Shown here piece after piece: positions 55,923 through 64,000 of a stretch of DNA of 64,000 nucleotides. Under the pieces are notes generated by a model that searched no databases, was not told the DNA's origin, and saw only the letters and a program-made list of their open reading frames with translations. Where the stretch lies: positions 124,001 through 188,000 of the forward strand of contig NZ_CP015820.1 in NCBI RefSeq assembly GCF_002007485.1, read 5' to 3'. The stretch comes from Ditibartonella apihabitans (GTDB lineage Bacteria; Pseudomonadota; Alphaproteobacteria; Rhizobiales; Rhizobiaceae). The first letter of the stretch is position 1; every line of letters starts with the position of its first letter. Made by a program: the position numbers and the translations under genes.

Positions 55923-56330
55923 ATGATCGGACTCGTGCTTGTAACGCACGGCAGATTGGCTGAAGAGTTTTTGCATGCGGTAGAGCATGTTGTAGGTCCT
56001 CAGGAGAAATTTGCCACTGTGTGTATTGGCCCTGAAGATGATATGGATCAACGTCGTAAGGATATTGTTGCAGCCGTCGGTTCGGTCGATGATGGACAGG
56101 GCGTCATTATCCTTACCGATATGTTCGGGGGCACACCGTCCAATCTCGCCATTTCAATCATGCAGGAAGGCAAGATCGAGGTGATCGCCGGTGTCAATTT
56201 GCCAATGCTTATCAAACTCACCTCGGTGCGTCAGTCGAATGATATCGAATTGGTTGACGCTTTGAAAGCTGCACAGGATGCCGGACGCAAATATATCAAT
56301 GTTCCCAGTATGTTGTTGTCAGATGAATAG
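55923..56330 (+). CDS. PTS EIIA component, mannose family
   Basis: Cytoplasmic PTS EIIA(Man)-type protein, 135 residues, phosphorylated on His9 in MIGLVLVTHGRLAEEF. The conserved LTDMFGGTPSNLAISIM follows. No EIIB, EIIC or EIID is present, so it serves regulation rather than sugar uptake in this order, receiving phosphate from HPr. It sits 130 bases after hprK and 22 bases before ptsH. Confidence 0.94.
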   Translation: MIGLVLVTHGRLAEEFLHAVEHVVGPQEKFATVCIGPEDDMDQRRKDIVAAVGSVDDGQGVIILTDMFGGTPSNLAISIMQEGKIEVIAGVNLPMLIKLTSVRQSNDIELVDALKAAQDAGRKYINVPSMLLSDE

Positions 56331-56352
56331 ATAATGAGTTGTGTGCGGGAAA

Positions 56353-56631
56353 ATGGACAGCTCCTTTAAACGACAATTGGTTATTTCTAACAAACGTGGT
56401 CTCCATGCTCGTGCATCGGCAAAGTTTGTACAAACTGTCGACGGTTTTGACGCTGTTGTCGAAGTGGAAAAAGATGGCCAGACTGTTGGTGGCAATTCGA
56501 TTATGGGACTGATGATGTTGGCCGCCTCGCAAGGGAGCACCATAGACGTGACAACTCATGGGCAGCAGGCAGAAGAAGTGCTTGATGCTTTGGAAAAACT
56601 TGTAAATGACAAGTTTGGCGAAGAAAGCTGA
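56353..56631 (+). CDS. ptsH: Phosphocarrier protein HPr
   Basis: Phosphate carrier of the regulatory PTS: His18 in KRGLHARASAKF accepts phosphate from EI, and Ser49 in GGNSIMGLMML is the HprK target. 92 residues from ATG 56353; a GTG at 56341 in frame would add 4 residues and cannot be excluded. In Sinorhizobium meliloti, as I recall, ahcY follows directly; here 500 bases of non-coding DNA and an unrelated gene follow instead. Confidence 0.95.
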   Translation: MDSSFKRQLVISNKRGLHARASAKFVQTVDGFDAVVEVEKDGQTVGGNSIMGLMMLAASQGSTIDVTTHGQQAEEVLDALEKLVNDKFGEES

Positions 56632-57130
56632 AATCCTGCTAAATTTTGTTATGGATCACTTGTGTCCTGACAATTCATTACAGTTCTCGACGTTTTGACG
56701 CAGTATAACGCATTAAAAACAGCTTTTTATCAGAGCTTAGTTCCATCTCTCCCGTTATCCGCACCGGAAATTGTGTTGACCGACGAGCACGTTTATTTTT
56801 TAAAAATATTCCGGTTTTTTGTATGGCCTTGTTGGCAATCTTGTTCCGTTTGAAAACGTGTCTTTCATCAACAAGTTATACCGTTTTGTAAGGCGGGTTA
56901 AGAAAGTCCGGTTGTGGCGTTTGAAGAAACCGATAAAAAACTAATCCGGCTTGGAGCCAAAAGAGACAATTTTTAGAGCCCGATCATTCAATTTGACTTT
57001 AAAAAGATTAAATGACCACAAGTTTTACGAGTGCTCGCCGGTGTTTAATTGCCACTTTCGGAGTGCTTGCACTAAAATGACAAGGTTTAAAAAAGCTGCC
57101 AATAGTTGCGGAATTTGAGAAAGTAGACAT
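56632..57130. other. Intergenic region after ptsH
   Basis: About 500 bases without a recognisable gene, RNA or terminator. Short inverted pieces and ttttt/aaaaa runs are present around 56795-56820, but no clear stem-loop. A possible breakpoint of gene order, since ahcY would be expected here. Confidence 0.45.
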
Positions 57131-57754
57131 ATGCTTCTTCATTCGATTGACGTTATCGGGACTTTTGTGTTTGCATTAAGCGGTACCAGTGCCGGTATAC
57201 GGCGCGGTTTTGATTTCTTTGGCGTATTTGTGGTTGCAATGGCCACCGCCTGCGGTGGCGGTATCATGCGTGACCTGTGTTTGGGAGCAACACCACCGGT
57301 AGGCCTCACCAATATCGAATATTTTATTGCAATAATAGGTGCAGTCTTGCTCGGCATTTTTTGTCAGGGATTGATTATCAGGATGGAAAAACCGACCCTT
57401 TGGCTTGATGCCTTGGGGCTTGGTTTTTTTGCGGCCTTCGGTTCGGATAAAGCCTATCAACTAACAGGTAATATCCAGATAGCAATCATTCTCGGCTGTG
57501 CAAGCGCTGTTGGTGGTGGATGCGTGCGAGATATTCTGACCGGTCGCACGCCAATCATCTTCAGCAAAGAAATTTATGCAAGCGCTTCTATTGTTGGTTC
57601 AGCCATCGTTCTTTTGGGCTCGGCGCGGCTTATCTCTCCGGTTATTGCAATCTGGACGGCAATTGCGGTTTGCACCTTTATCCGCATCATCTCTATCCAT
57701 TATCAGATCAATCTTCCTCCCATTACACTGAAAACGCCAAATCGTCCGAAATAG
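57131..57754 (+). CDS. TRIC-type (trimeric intracellular cation) channel, YicG/UPF0126 family
   Basis: Inner-membrane protein of 207 residues with about seven hydrophobic helices. It shows the internal duplication typical of the family: ACGGGIMRDLCLGATPP in the first half and VGGGCVRDILTGRTP in the second. Bacterial relatives form trimeric monovalent-cation channels. ATG 57131; the ribosome site is weak. Alone between ptsH and the oxidoreductase gene. Confidence 0.9.
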   Translation: MLLHSIDVIGTFVFALSGTSAGIRRGFDFFGVFVVAMATACGGGIMRDLCLGATPPVGLTNIEYFIAIIGAVLLGIFCQGLIIRMEKPTLWLDALGLGFFAAFGSDKAYQLTGNIQIAIILGCASAVGGGCVRDILTGRTPIIFSKEIYASASIVGSAIVLLGSARLISPVIAIWTAIAVCTFIRIISIHYQINLPPITLKTPNRPK

Positions 57755-57851
57755 TGCGGTAACGCTGGAGGATATCGCTACTTGACGTTTGTTGACAGCC
57801 GGCTTTCTTCAGTTCATCTTTTGATTGGAAAATATGAAAGGAAAAACAGTA

Positions 57852-58871
57852 ATGGAAGAAATCCGTTCAACACAAGTTGTACTCGCGTCCCGCCCGCATG
57901 GAGTGCCTGTCAAAGAAAATTTTGCATTCGAAACAGTGAAGCTTCCGGAGCCGAAGAGTGGCGAAGTGTTGATAAAGATTCTTTATCTTTCATTGGATCC
58001 CTATATGCGTCAGCGTATGTCGGATGAGCCTTCCTATGATGAGCCGGTTGCGATCGGTGATGTTATGATCGGTGGCACTGTGGGGGAAGTTGTCAGCTCG
58101 AACCACAAAGATTTCAAGAAAGGCGATAAGGTTTTATCGGCAAGTGGCTGGCAAAGTTACAGCATTGAAAAAGGTGAAAAGCTGAAAAAACTCGACAATT
58201 TTGACGCGCCACTTTCAACCGCTTTGGGTATTCTTGGTATGCCGGGTTTTACTGCCTATGCCGGAATGCGCAATATCGGTAAACCGAAAAAGGGCGAGAC
58301 AGTGGTTGTTGCAGCAGCAACCGGAACTGTCGGGTCCATGGTTGGGCAACTCGCAAAAATCGCAGGTGCCAAGGCAGTCGGCATTGCTGGCGGGCCGGAA
58401 AAATGTTCTTTTGGGCGTGATGTGCTGGGATTTGATGTCATGCTTGACCATAGAAACACCGATTTTGCCGAACGCCTCGCCAAGGCTTGTCCGGAAGGTA
58501 TTGACGTTTATTATGAAAATGTCGGCGGCAAGGTGTGGGACGCAGTGTTTCCCCTTTTAAATCCTTTTGCCCGTATACCTGTTTGTGGTTTGATTGCCCA
58601 ATATAACGGCGTCAAGAATACGGGCCACGAAGTTGATCGCGTACCGCAATTGATGAGAGCGATCCTTATAAAAAGTTTGCTTGTTCGCGGTTTTATCGAA
58701 CGGGAATTTGAACATCAAAGACCCGAATTCATTGTTCAGGCACAAGAATGGTTGAAAAAGGGGCACCTTAAATATCGTGAAGATATTACCGAAGGTTTGG
58801 AAAATGCGCCGGAAGCTTTTATCGGCCTTCTTCAGGGTAAAAATTTCGGTAAAGTCATCATCCGCTTATAG
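57852..58871 (+). CDS. NADP-dependent oxidoreductase, zinc-free MDR (CurA-like) family
   Basis: Medium-chain reductase of the prostaglandin reductase/leukotriene dehydrogenase type that reduces C=C bonds of enones with NADPH; CurA of E. coli acts on curcumin. Seen: VLASRPHGVPVKENF, YLSLDPYMRQRM, the nucleotide-binding AATGTVGSMVGQLAKIAGAKAVGIAGG and YYENVGGKVWDAVFPLL. There are no structural or catalytic zinc cysteines, as expected. ATG 57852 behind AGGAA gives 340 residues; starts at 57825 and 57834 are possible. Physiological substrate unknown. Confidence 0.9.
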   Translation: MEEIRSTQVVLASRPHGVPVKENFAFETVKLPEPKSGEVLIKILYLSLDPYMRQRMSDEPSYDEPVAIGDVMIGGTVGEVVSSNHKDFKKGDKVLSASGWQSYSIEKGEKLKKLDNFDAPLSTALGILGMPGFTAYAGMRNIGKPKKGETVVVAAATGTVGSMVGQLAKIAGAKAVGIAGGPEKCSFGRDVLGFDVMLDHRNTDFAERLAKACPEGIDVYYENVGGKVWDAVFPLLNPFARIPVCGLIAQYNGVKNTGHEVDRVPQLMRAILIKSLLVRGFIEREFEHQRPEFIVQAQEWLKKGHLKYREDITEGLENAPEAFIGLLQGKNFGKVIIRL

Positions 58872-58889
58872 TGGTGCTCTAAGCTTGAT

Positions 58890-58914
58890 AATGGTGCTGG
58901 CAAACAGCACCATT
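58890..58914 (+). terminator. Hairpin after the oxidoreductase gene
   Basis: aatggtgctg / cagcaccatt, a perfect 10-bp stem with a 5-base loop, 19 bases after the stop. Only a short A/T stretch follows, so efficiency is uncertain. It lies between convergent genes. Confidence 0.65.
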
Positions 58915-58949
58915 ATTCGAGGACTTTTCAAAGGCTTTTCGAAGAGTTC

Positions 58950-59804
58950 TCAATAAAAACCTATCGGAAAATAACGTAGATAAAGTTCCGTGAGTTTTCC
59001 TTTGCGTTCCAGCGATTTCAATGCGTAATTTAGCGCGTCAACCAGTTGCGGATTATCTTTCTGAACTGCAATTCTAAGGCCACTTTGTAAGAATTGTGGA
59101 GCAATATAGGCATCTCCTACGAAGCGACAACAATTTTCCGATCGGGGATCGTTCAACCATTGCGAAAATCCCATTCCGTCGCCGAAAGCAAGATCAATGG
59201 TTTTGGCTTTTAACGCCGCCCGCAAGCTTTCATCATTCTCGAACGGTTGCCATTTGACATCAGGAAAATAGGCGGAAAAAAGTGCTTCATGAGCACTTTT
59301 ATGGACAATGCCTATTTTGTATTTCTTCAAGTCTTTTTCGACAGGTTCGGTGAGCGCAATATTTTCCGAACTTACAAAGCGTGCCGGAAACCTCAGATAA
59401 CTTTGCGTAAAAATCAGGCTTTTGGCAGTCTCCGGTGTTTCATTCATACCGGCAATAATCGCTTCACCCTGATGATTGTTCATATGTGAAACAAGTTCGT
59501 CCCACGGTAGAGCTTCTACCTCACAAACCTGTTGCAGCTTCAATTCCGTACAGATAGCTCGTAAGAGATCGATATTATATCCTGAAAGCCTTCCAGTACG
59601 ATCAACAAAATTGAACGGAGGAAAATCGACAGTGGTCAGGAATCGAAGTCTCGAAAGAGTGCCGAGATTAGGGTGGTTCAATCGTTCCTGTGCATCGAAA
59701 AAATGCGGTAGCACAGATGCTTCGTCCGCCTTTCCCGTTGTCGGCAAAAAGGTGCAGAGCGAAAAGAAAACCCACGCGGTAAACGATATTTTACGAAAAA
59801 GCAT
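58950..59804 (-). CDS. Periplasmic solute-binding protein, family 3
   Basis: Extracytoplasmic binding protein (type 2 periplasmic fold) for amino acids or similar compounds. A signal peptide (FTAWVFFSLCTFLPTTGKADEA) is followed by RLRFLTTVDFPPFNFVDRTGRLSGYNIDLLRAICTELK, the first-lobe signature, then GEAIIAGMNETPETAKSLIFTQSYLRFPARFV and the second lobe ending in LNYALKSLERKGKLTELYLRYF. The start ATG 59804 gives 284 residues and places the signal peptide at the N-terminus; the longer frame to 59873 would run into the terminator of ppk2. No ABC permease or ATPase is adjacent, so its transporter is elsewhere or it has a sensory role. Confidence 0.85.
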   Translation of the reverse strand: MLFRKISFTAWVFFSLCTFLPTTGKADEASVLPHFFDAQERLNHPNLGTLSRLRFLTTVDFPPFNFVDRTGRLSGYNIDLLRAICTELKLQQVCEVEALPWDELVSHMNNHQGEAIIAGMNETPETAKSLIFTQSYLRFPARFVSSENIALTEPVEKDLKKYKIGIVHKSAHEALFSAYFPDVKWQPFENDESLRAALKAKTIDLAFGDGMGFSQWLNDPRSENCCRFVGDAYIAPQFLQSGLRIAVQKDNPQLVDALNYALKSLERKGKLTELYLRYFPIGFY

Positions 59805-59842
59805 AACATTTATCCGCTTAACACAAATGGTATGAAATCGAC

Positions 59843-59879
59843 AATAAAAAGAACAGGCACGTGTTCTATTCATGCCTGT
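59843..59879 (-). terminator. Rho-independent terminator after ppk2
   Basis: On the minus strand a 7-bp stem acaggca / tgcctgt with a 13-base loop is followed by TCTTTTTATT, 14 bases after the ppk2 stop. It separates ppk2 from the solute-binding protein gene on the same strand. Confidence 0.75.
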
Positions 59880-59892
59880 CCGGTTTATTTAT

Positions 59893-60825
59893 TCAGATAA
59901 GATTTTCGCTGGCATGACGCAAAAATTCCGGTCCTGTGCCAATAATTTTTTCGTCTTCCGGACCGATTGCCGAAATATTACGGTCGGCATAGGGAATAGA
60001 CAAAAGTACACGGCGGATTACCGCAAGTCGTGCCCGTCTTTTATCGTTGGATTTAACAATAGTCCAAGGTGCCATGGCCGAATGGGTGCGCTCGATCATG
60101 CGGTCGGCAGCCTTGCCATAATCATCCCAAAGGGTAATTCCGGCTTCATCCATTTTGGAAAATTTCCAGTGTTTCAGCGGGCTATGGCGGCGTTCATGGA
60201 AACGTTTCAATTGCATTTCCTGCCCGATATCAAGCCAGATTTTGAAAAATCTTATGCCATCAGAAACAATCAATTTTTCAAAAGTCGGAGCTTCGGCAAG
60301 AAATGTTTCAACTTGGGCGGGGCTCGCAAATTTCATCACCGATTCAACACCTGCGCGGTTATACCACGAACGGTCGAATGTGACGAATTCACCATGGGTC
60401 GGAAAATGACGCACATAGCGCTGGAAGTACCACTGACCGCTTTCTGTTTCGTCAGGTTTCGGCAAAGCGACATTGCGCGCAGTACGAGGGTTCATATATT
60501 GGCGAAGTGTGAAAATTGTACCACCTTTACCGGCGGCATCACGCCCTTCGAACAAAGCAACAACTCTTTCGCCGGTTTCAAGCAGCCAGGATTGAAGTTT
60601 GACAAGCTCGATTTGCAGGTCCTGCAATGTTTCTTCATATTCCTTACGCGGCATTTTTTTGTCGTAAGGATAGTTTCCCGATGTCAAAGCATTTTTCTGG
60701 ATCCATTCGGGAAGTTTCGGTTCGTTAATATCAAAAACGCGTTTTTTCCCCGCAACCGTAAGTTTGATACCGACTTCATCTTTGTCATGTTTTGTTTGGT
60801 CTGAATTTTTTGATTTTTGAGCCAC
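59893..60825 (-). CDS. ppk2: Polyphosphate kinase 2
   Basis: PPK2-family enzyme that uses polyphosphate to phosphorylate nucleoside di- or monophosphates, for example making GTP or ATP from polyphosphate. 310 residues with Walker A FEGRDAAGKGGTI, lid-region RNVALPKPDETESGQWYFQRYV and Walker B VTFDRSWYNRAGVE, then KIWLDIGQEMQLKRFHERR and WTIVKSNDKRRARLAVIR. It belongs to the single-domain class I type from its length. ATG 60825; the first 40 residues are charged and variable. Equal-length open frame on the opposite strand is a shadow. Confidence 0.95.
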   Translation of the reverse strand: MAQKSKNSDQTKHDKDEVGIKLTVAGKKRVFDINEPKLPEWIQKNALTSGNYPYDKKMPRKEYEETLQDLQIELVKLQSWLLETGERVVALFEGRDAAGKGGTIFTLRQYMNPRTARNVALPKPDETESGQWYFQRYVRHFPTHGEFVTFDRSWYNRAGVESVMKFASPAQVETFLAEAPTFEKLIVSDGIRFFKIWLDIGQEMQLKRFHERRHSPLKHWKFSKMDEAGITLWDDYGKAADRMIERTHSAMAPWTIVKSNDKRRARLAVIRRVLLSIPYADRNISAIGPEDEKIIGTGPEFLRHASENLI

Positions 60826-61468
60826 AATAATTCCCTTATCAATAAAACAACCGCTTTCATAAACACAGTCAAAAAGCCAATTATTGAAACCGGTTGAAAG
60901 CTATGTTCAAAATAAAATCCCTCTGAGTGCAATGTGCCAGGCACAAAAATACTACCCAATAAAATGACTATAAAACTTCATCTTCAAAAAAGAAAATGGC
61001 TTTTCGGTTCTTTTGTTGAAAAAGTTAAGACGGTTTTTTTAAATCATCAAATGACATGGGGAAAAATTAAAAATTCTAACCGTCTGAGGAGGCCAATGAC
61101 CTTTCCGGTCTGTTGTCCGGTTTTTCCGAATTTTTCAACTTGTCATACTTGAATCTTAAAACGGCGCGCTCAAAAAAACGGATTTGGAAGGTCGGATTGA
61201 TTTTTTGATAGGAATAGATTGGAGACGCGGTTTTCTCGTTATCAAAATCGCATCTGTCGGGAATTTGTATCGTCAAATTTCGATGTTCGGGTGCGTTTTA
61301 TGGATGTTTCACTGTGGCTTAAAAGGCAAGAACATATTTATGAAAGTTTTATAGCTTTGCTCAAGCTTGCAATATGAGAGGCGACGATAAACACACCGCA
61401 TCAATCGATTTTTTTTGAGCACTGGTTTAAATTTTAATCGGGCTTTCGAACTTCGACATTGACTGTTC
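60826..61468. other. Intergenic region between ppk2 and truA
   Basis: About 640 bases upstream of ppk2 and downstream of truA, both on the minus strand. Only short frames are present (60934-61152 plus strand and 61076-61276 minus strand), with no recognisable homology or good ribosome site. The ppk2 promoter should lie here. Confidence 0.45.
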
Positions 61469-62212
61469 TTAATAATCTACTTTTGTCAGATAAAGTCCGG
61501 ATGGAGGCGCAACCATACCGCAGCGGGCGCGATTTTTGGCATTCAATGCATCTTCAAGGTCATCCGCACTCCAGCGACCGACGCCCACTTCCATCAAGCT
61601 TCCGGCAAAAGAGCGTATCTGGTTATGAAGAAAAGAACGGGCGCTTGCATAAATATGAATCTCTTCGCCGATACGTTCAACATCAAGCTGGTCGAGGGTT
61701 TTTACAGGGCTTTTGGCTTGGCATTCGCTGGAGCGGAAAGTGGTGAAGTCATGAAGTCCCAAAAGTCGTTTTGCCGCTTCGTCCATTTTTTCGGCATCAA
61801 GTTTTTTGGGCACCCACCAGACGCGGTTTGCTTTGAGGACCGCTGGCGCCCGTCTATTCAAAATAATGAAGTGATAGTGACGCTTTCGTGCAGAAAAACG
61901 CGCATCGAAATCGGCATCTGCTTCTTCCGATTGCAAGATAGCGACATTTTCTTTGTTAAGGGTCAAATGCGCGTTAATGGCATCCCGTAAACGGTCGGCT
62001 CGAATATTTTTTTCAAGGTCGACATGAGCAACCTGACCTGTCGCATGGACACCGGCATCGGTACGACCTGCACCGAAAATTGTCACTTTTTCACCTGAAA
62101 ACGCAAAAACGGCTTCTTCAATGGCAGCTTGAACGGTTCTTAAGCCATCCTGTCTTTGCCAACCGCAATAATTTGTCCCGTCATATTCAATTGTTAATTT
62201 GAAACGCGCCAT
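61469..62212 (-). CDS. truA: tRNA pseudouridine synthase A
   Basis: Forms pseudouridine at positions 38-40 of the tRNA anticodon arm. 247 residues: [12 protein letters not shown], the catalytic Asp52 in [19 protein letters not shown], then [17 protein letters not shown] and the C-terminal [15 protein letters not shown] 62212 lies 1 base after the stop of fmt, so def, fmt and truA form one operon. Confidence 0.97.
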   Translation of the reverse strand: MARFKLTIEYDGTNYCGWQRQDGLRTVQAAIEEAVFAFSGEKVTIFGAGRTDAGVHATGQVAHVDLEKNIRADRLRDAINAHLTLNKENVAILQSEEADADFDARFSARKRHYHFIILNRRAPAVLKANRVWWVPKKLDAEKMDEAAKRLLGLHDFTTFRSSECQAKSPVKTLDQLDVERIGEEIHIYASARSFLHNQIRSFAGSLMEVGVGRWSADDLEDALNAKNRARCGMVAPPSGLYLTKVDY

Positions 62213-62213
62213 A

Positions 62214-63143
62214 TCAATAGACTTTTGTTACATGAAAACCATGCAAGAAAGTTTCAACATCCATGGCCTTGCCACCGGCTTTTTGTAGCCGTGTAATTTG
62301 CAAACGACCTTCGCCACAATGGATTGTCAAAGTTTCAGGGTCGACATGACCGACACCAAGTGAAGAACCTTCAACAAGTTTTGCTTTTAATAACTTGACG
62401 CGTTCCTGTTTGCCGGAAATTTCCATCTCGCACCAGCTTCCCGGAAAAGGCGATAGCCCGCATATACGTTTTTGTAACTCTTTTGCCGGTTTCGACCAGT
62501 CAATGCGGGTTTCATCCTTGGTGATTTTTTTTGCATAAGTTGCCCCTTCCGATTTCTGGGGGGTTAATACCAAATCACCTTGTTCCAGTTTTTCCATGGT
62601 TTCAACCATGAGAGGGGCGGCAATTTTTTCCAATTCGTCATAAAGTTCGCCTGCGGTCATATCGGGGGCAATGTCGATTGATTTTGAAAGTGCGATAGGG
62701 CCGGTATCAAGGCCTTCATCCATTTTCATAATCATCATACCGGTTGTTTTATCACCGGCCATAATTGCCCGCTGGATGGGAGCCGCACCACGCCAACGTG
62801 GCAACAGTGAAGCGTGACCATTAAAACAGCCAAAACGCGGCGCTTCAAGAATGGCTTTTGGCAATAAAAGCCCGTAAGCCACGACAATTGCCGCATCCAG
62901 ATTGAATGATGAAAAACGTTCCTGCTCATGCCGGTCTTTCAAGCTTTTCGGAGTAAAAACCGGAATTCCCAATTTTTCGGCTGCCGAGGCAACCGGTGTG
63001 GGGGTAAGCTCCAATCCGCGCCGGCCTGCCGGTCGTGGTGGCTGGCTATAGACAGCCACAATCTCGTGGCCTGCCTGATGAAGTGCTTCAAGGACGGGAA
63101 CCGAAAATTCCGGCGTTCCCATAAAGGCAAGCCGCAACGGCAT
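62214..63143 (-). CDS. fmt: Methionyl-tRNA formyltransferase
   Basis: Transfers a formyl group from 10-formyl-THF to initiator Met-tRNA. 309 residues: [14 protein letters not shown], the catalytic N-x-H in [32 protein letters not shown] with the third catalytic residue, and the C-terminal tRNA-binding domain ([15 protein letters not shown]). The start overlaps the def stop by 1 base (TAATG). Confidence 0.97.
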   Translation of the reverse strand: MPLRLAFMGTPEFSVPVLEALHQAGHEIVAVYSQPPRPAGRRGLELTPTPVASAAEKLGIPVFTPKSLKDRHEQERFSSFNLDAAIVVAYGLLLPKAILEAPRFGCFNGHASLLPRWRGAAPIQRAIMAGDKTTGMMIMKMDEGLDTGPIALSKSIDIAPDMTAGELYDELEKIAAPLMVETMEKLEQGDLVLTPQKSEGATYAKKITKDETRIDWSKPAKELQKRICGLSPFPGSWCEMEISGKQERVKLLKAKLVEGSSLGVGHVDPETLTIHCGEGRLQITRLQKAGGKAMDVETFLHGFHVTKVY

Positions 63144-63673
63144 TATAATCGTGCTCCGCTTTGTGCTTTTTCTTTGGCCAGTTTTTTAAATTTGCGAATG
63201 ACCATATCACGTTTCAGTCTGGATATATGGTCGATAAACAGAACGCCATTGAGGTGGTCAATTTCGTGTTGCAAACAGGTTGCGAGCAATCCGTCCGCCT
63301 CGATTTCACTCTCTTTACCCTCGCGATCAAGATAGCTTACGCGTACACGTTTTGGCCGCTCGACTTCTGCGTAATAGTCGGGAATGGAAAGGCACCCTTC
63401 CTCATAAACGTTAGGCTCGTCGGAGCGCCACAAAATTTGTGGATTGATAAAAACCCGAGGTTCTTTGGGCTCGTCTTTACCGGCAACATCAATCACCAAC
63501 AGGCGTAACGGTTCTCCGATCTGGATTGCTGCCAGTCCGATGCCGGGCGCTTCATACATTGTCTCCAGCATATCATCGGCCAGTTTTTGCAACGGTTGAT
63601 CAACGCGCTCGATCGGTTTTGAAACCTTGCGCAGAATAGGATCGGGAAGAATAACTAATGGTTTTATTGACAT
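63143..63673 (-). CDS. def: Peptide deformylase
   Basis: Removes the formyl group from nascent proteins. 176 residues with motif 1 [10 protein letters not shown], motif 2 EGCLSIP (metal-binding Cys) and motif 3 QHEIDHLNG (two metal-binding His and catalytic Glu). ATG 63673 begins [12 protein letters not shown], the family start; a GTG at 63694 is possible but adds non-conserved residues. First gene of def-fmt-truA, divergent from rmuC. Confidence 0.97.
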   Translation of the reverse strand: MSIKPLVILPDPILRKVSKPIERVDQPLQKLADDMLETMYEAPGIGLAAIQIGEPLRLLVIDVAGKDEPKEPRVFINPQILWRSDEPNVYEEGCLSIPDYYAEVERPKRVRVSYLDREGKESEIEADGLLATCLQHEIDHLNGVLFIDHISRLKRDMVIRKFKKLAKEKAQSGARL

Positions 63674-63774
63674 AAAGAAGAGGTAATCAATCACATTTCA
63701 TACGTCAATGTGATAATGTTGATTTTCGCAGCCTTTTGATCGCTTTGTGACCGGAAAACCGCTAATCTTGAAAA

Positions 63775-64000
63775 ATGTTTGATTCGTCTTCACATTCTTT
63801 AATCACAATTGCAGGTTTCGCTGTTAATCTGATGGATTGCATGCTTCTGATCCTTGCTGCCATTCTCGTTATTTTGGTTGTTACGATTATTGGCGGTAAC
63901 AGGCGTCGTTCGATTCTTGCAACCCAGGTTGCAGAACGGGCAAGAGACGCCGAAATCCACATGAACGAGCTTTTGAAAACACAAGCCGAAATGCAAGGGC
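63775..64000 (+). CDS. rmuC: DNA recombination protein RmuC, N-terminal part (runs off window)
   Basis: The frame opens at ATG 63775 and is still open at the right edge: MFDSSSHSLITIAGFAVNLM..., a hydrophobic helix LLILAAILVILVVTII (about residues 26-41), then RRRSILATQVAERARDAEIHMNELLKTQAEMQ, a coiled-coil start. An N-terminal anchor followed by a coiled coil is how RmuC proteins begin, and rmuC commonly lies divergent from def-fmt-truA in this order. The nuclease-like domain lies outside the window, so the call rests on position and the first 75 residues. Confidence 0.7.
   Translation, partial: MFDSSSHSLITIAGFAVNLMDCMLLILAAILVILVVTIIGGNRRRSILATQVAERARDAEIHMNELLKTQAEMQG

Noticed and set aside
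59872-60804. 310-residue open frame on the plus strand
   Set aside because: It lies fully antisense to ppk2, whose Walker motifs are clear; the plus-strand translation is Phe/Arg/Cys-rich without family resemblance.

Overview
The window looks like the chromosome of an alphaproteobacterium of the order Hyphomicrobiales, close to Brucella and Bartonella. Evidence: a class I lysyl-tRNA synthetase, AddAB instead of RecBCD, a DnaE2 polymerase, the ChvG/ChvI two-component pair next to pckA and a short HPr kinase, a TsaE-kinase fusion followed by a MurU-like enzyme, and ahcY followed by a PAS sensor kinase. Base composition looks moderate by eye (around 45% G+C, not computed), with much more AT-rich patches between 13 and 23 kb. 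A gut-associated Bartonella-type genome would fit, but genus cannot be fixed from the sequence alone.

Layout. 0-13 kb is core: the 3' end of dnaE2, comM/yifB, the tamA-tamB outer-membrane assembly pair and thpR. 13-27 kb is an accessory polysaccharide region: a family-2 glycosyltransferase, decayed glycosyltransferase and IS5-type transposase remains, a second 210-bp copy of the 3' end of thpR, then a four-gene set (DegT/DnrJ-type aminotransferase, putative glycosyltransferase, Gfo/Idh/MocA oxidoreductase, ATP-grasp ligase) facing a complete rmlA-rmlC-rmlB-rmlD operon for dTDP-L-rhamnose. No flippase, polymerase, chain-length regulator or initiating phosphoglycosyl transferase is present, so the region must work with genes elsewhere.

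27-41 kb is a tight forward run: ahcY, a terminator, a PAS sensor kinase with an unusual H-box, tsaE-amgK, murU, addB, addA and trxA, with 4-bp start/stop overlaps at three of the junctions. 41-51 kb is mixed: a small HTH reading frame, prfC, lysS (class I), a TerB-like protein, an unknown conserved-looking protein, a stand-alone Lrp ligand-binding domain, a small copper-linked pair, alkB, a five-unit palindromic tandem repeat, a BON-LysM protein and arfB. 51-57 kb holds pckA and the chvI-chvG-hprK-EIIA(Man)-ptsH regulatory series linking envelope signalling to carbon and nitrogen state. 57-64 kb holds a TRIC-type channel, a zinc-free MDR oxidoreductase, a periplasmic solute-binding protein, ppk2, the truA-fmt-def operon and the start of rmuC.

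The most interesting signals are: the duplicated thpR end that brackets the glycosyltransferase part of the island, whose differences are almost all synonymous and so point to import; the aminotransferase/oxidoreductase/ATP-grasp set, which may make an unusual amino-acylated sugar; a histidine kinase with Tyr at the phospho-acceptor position; and a 55-bp hairpin array built by doubling of a two-unit block.
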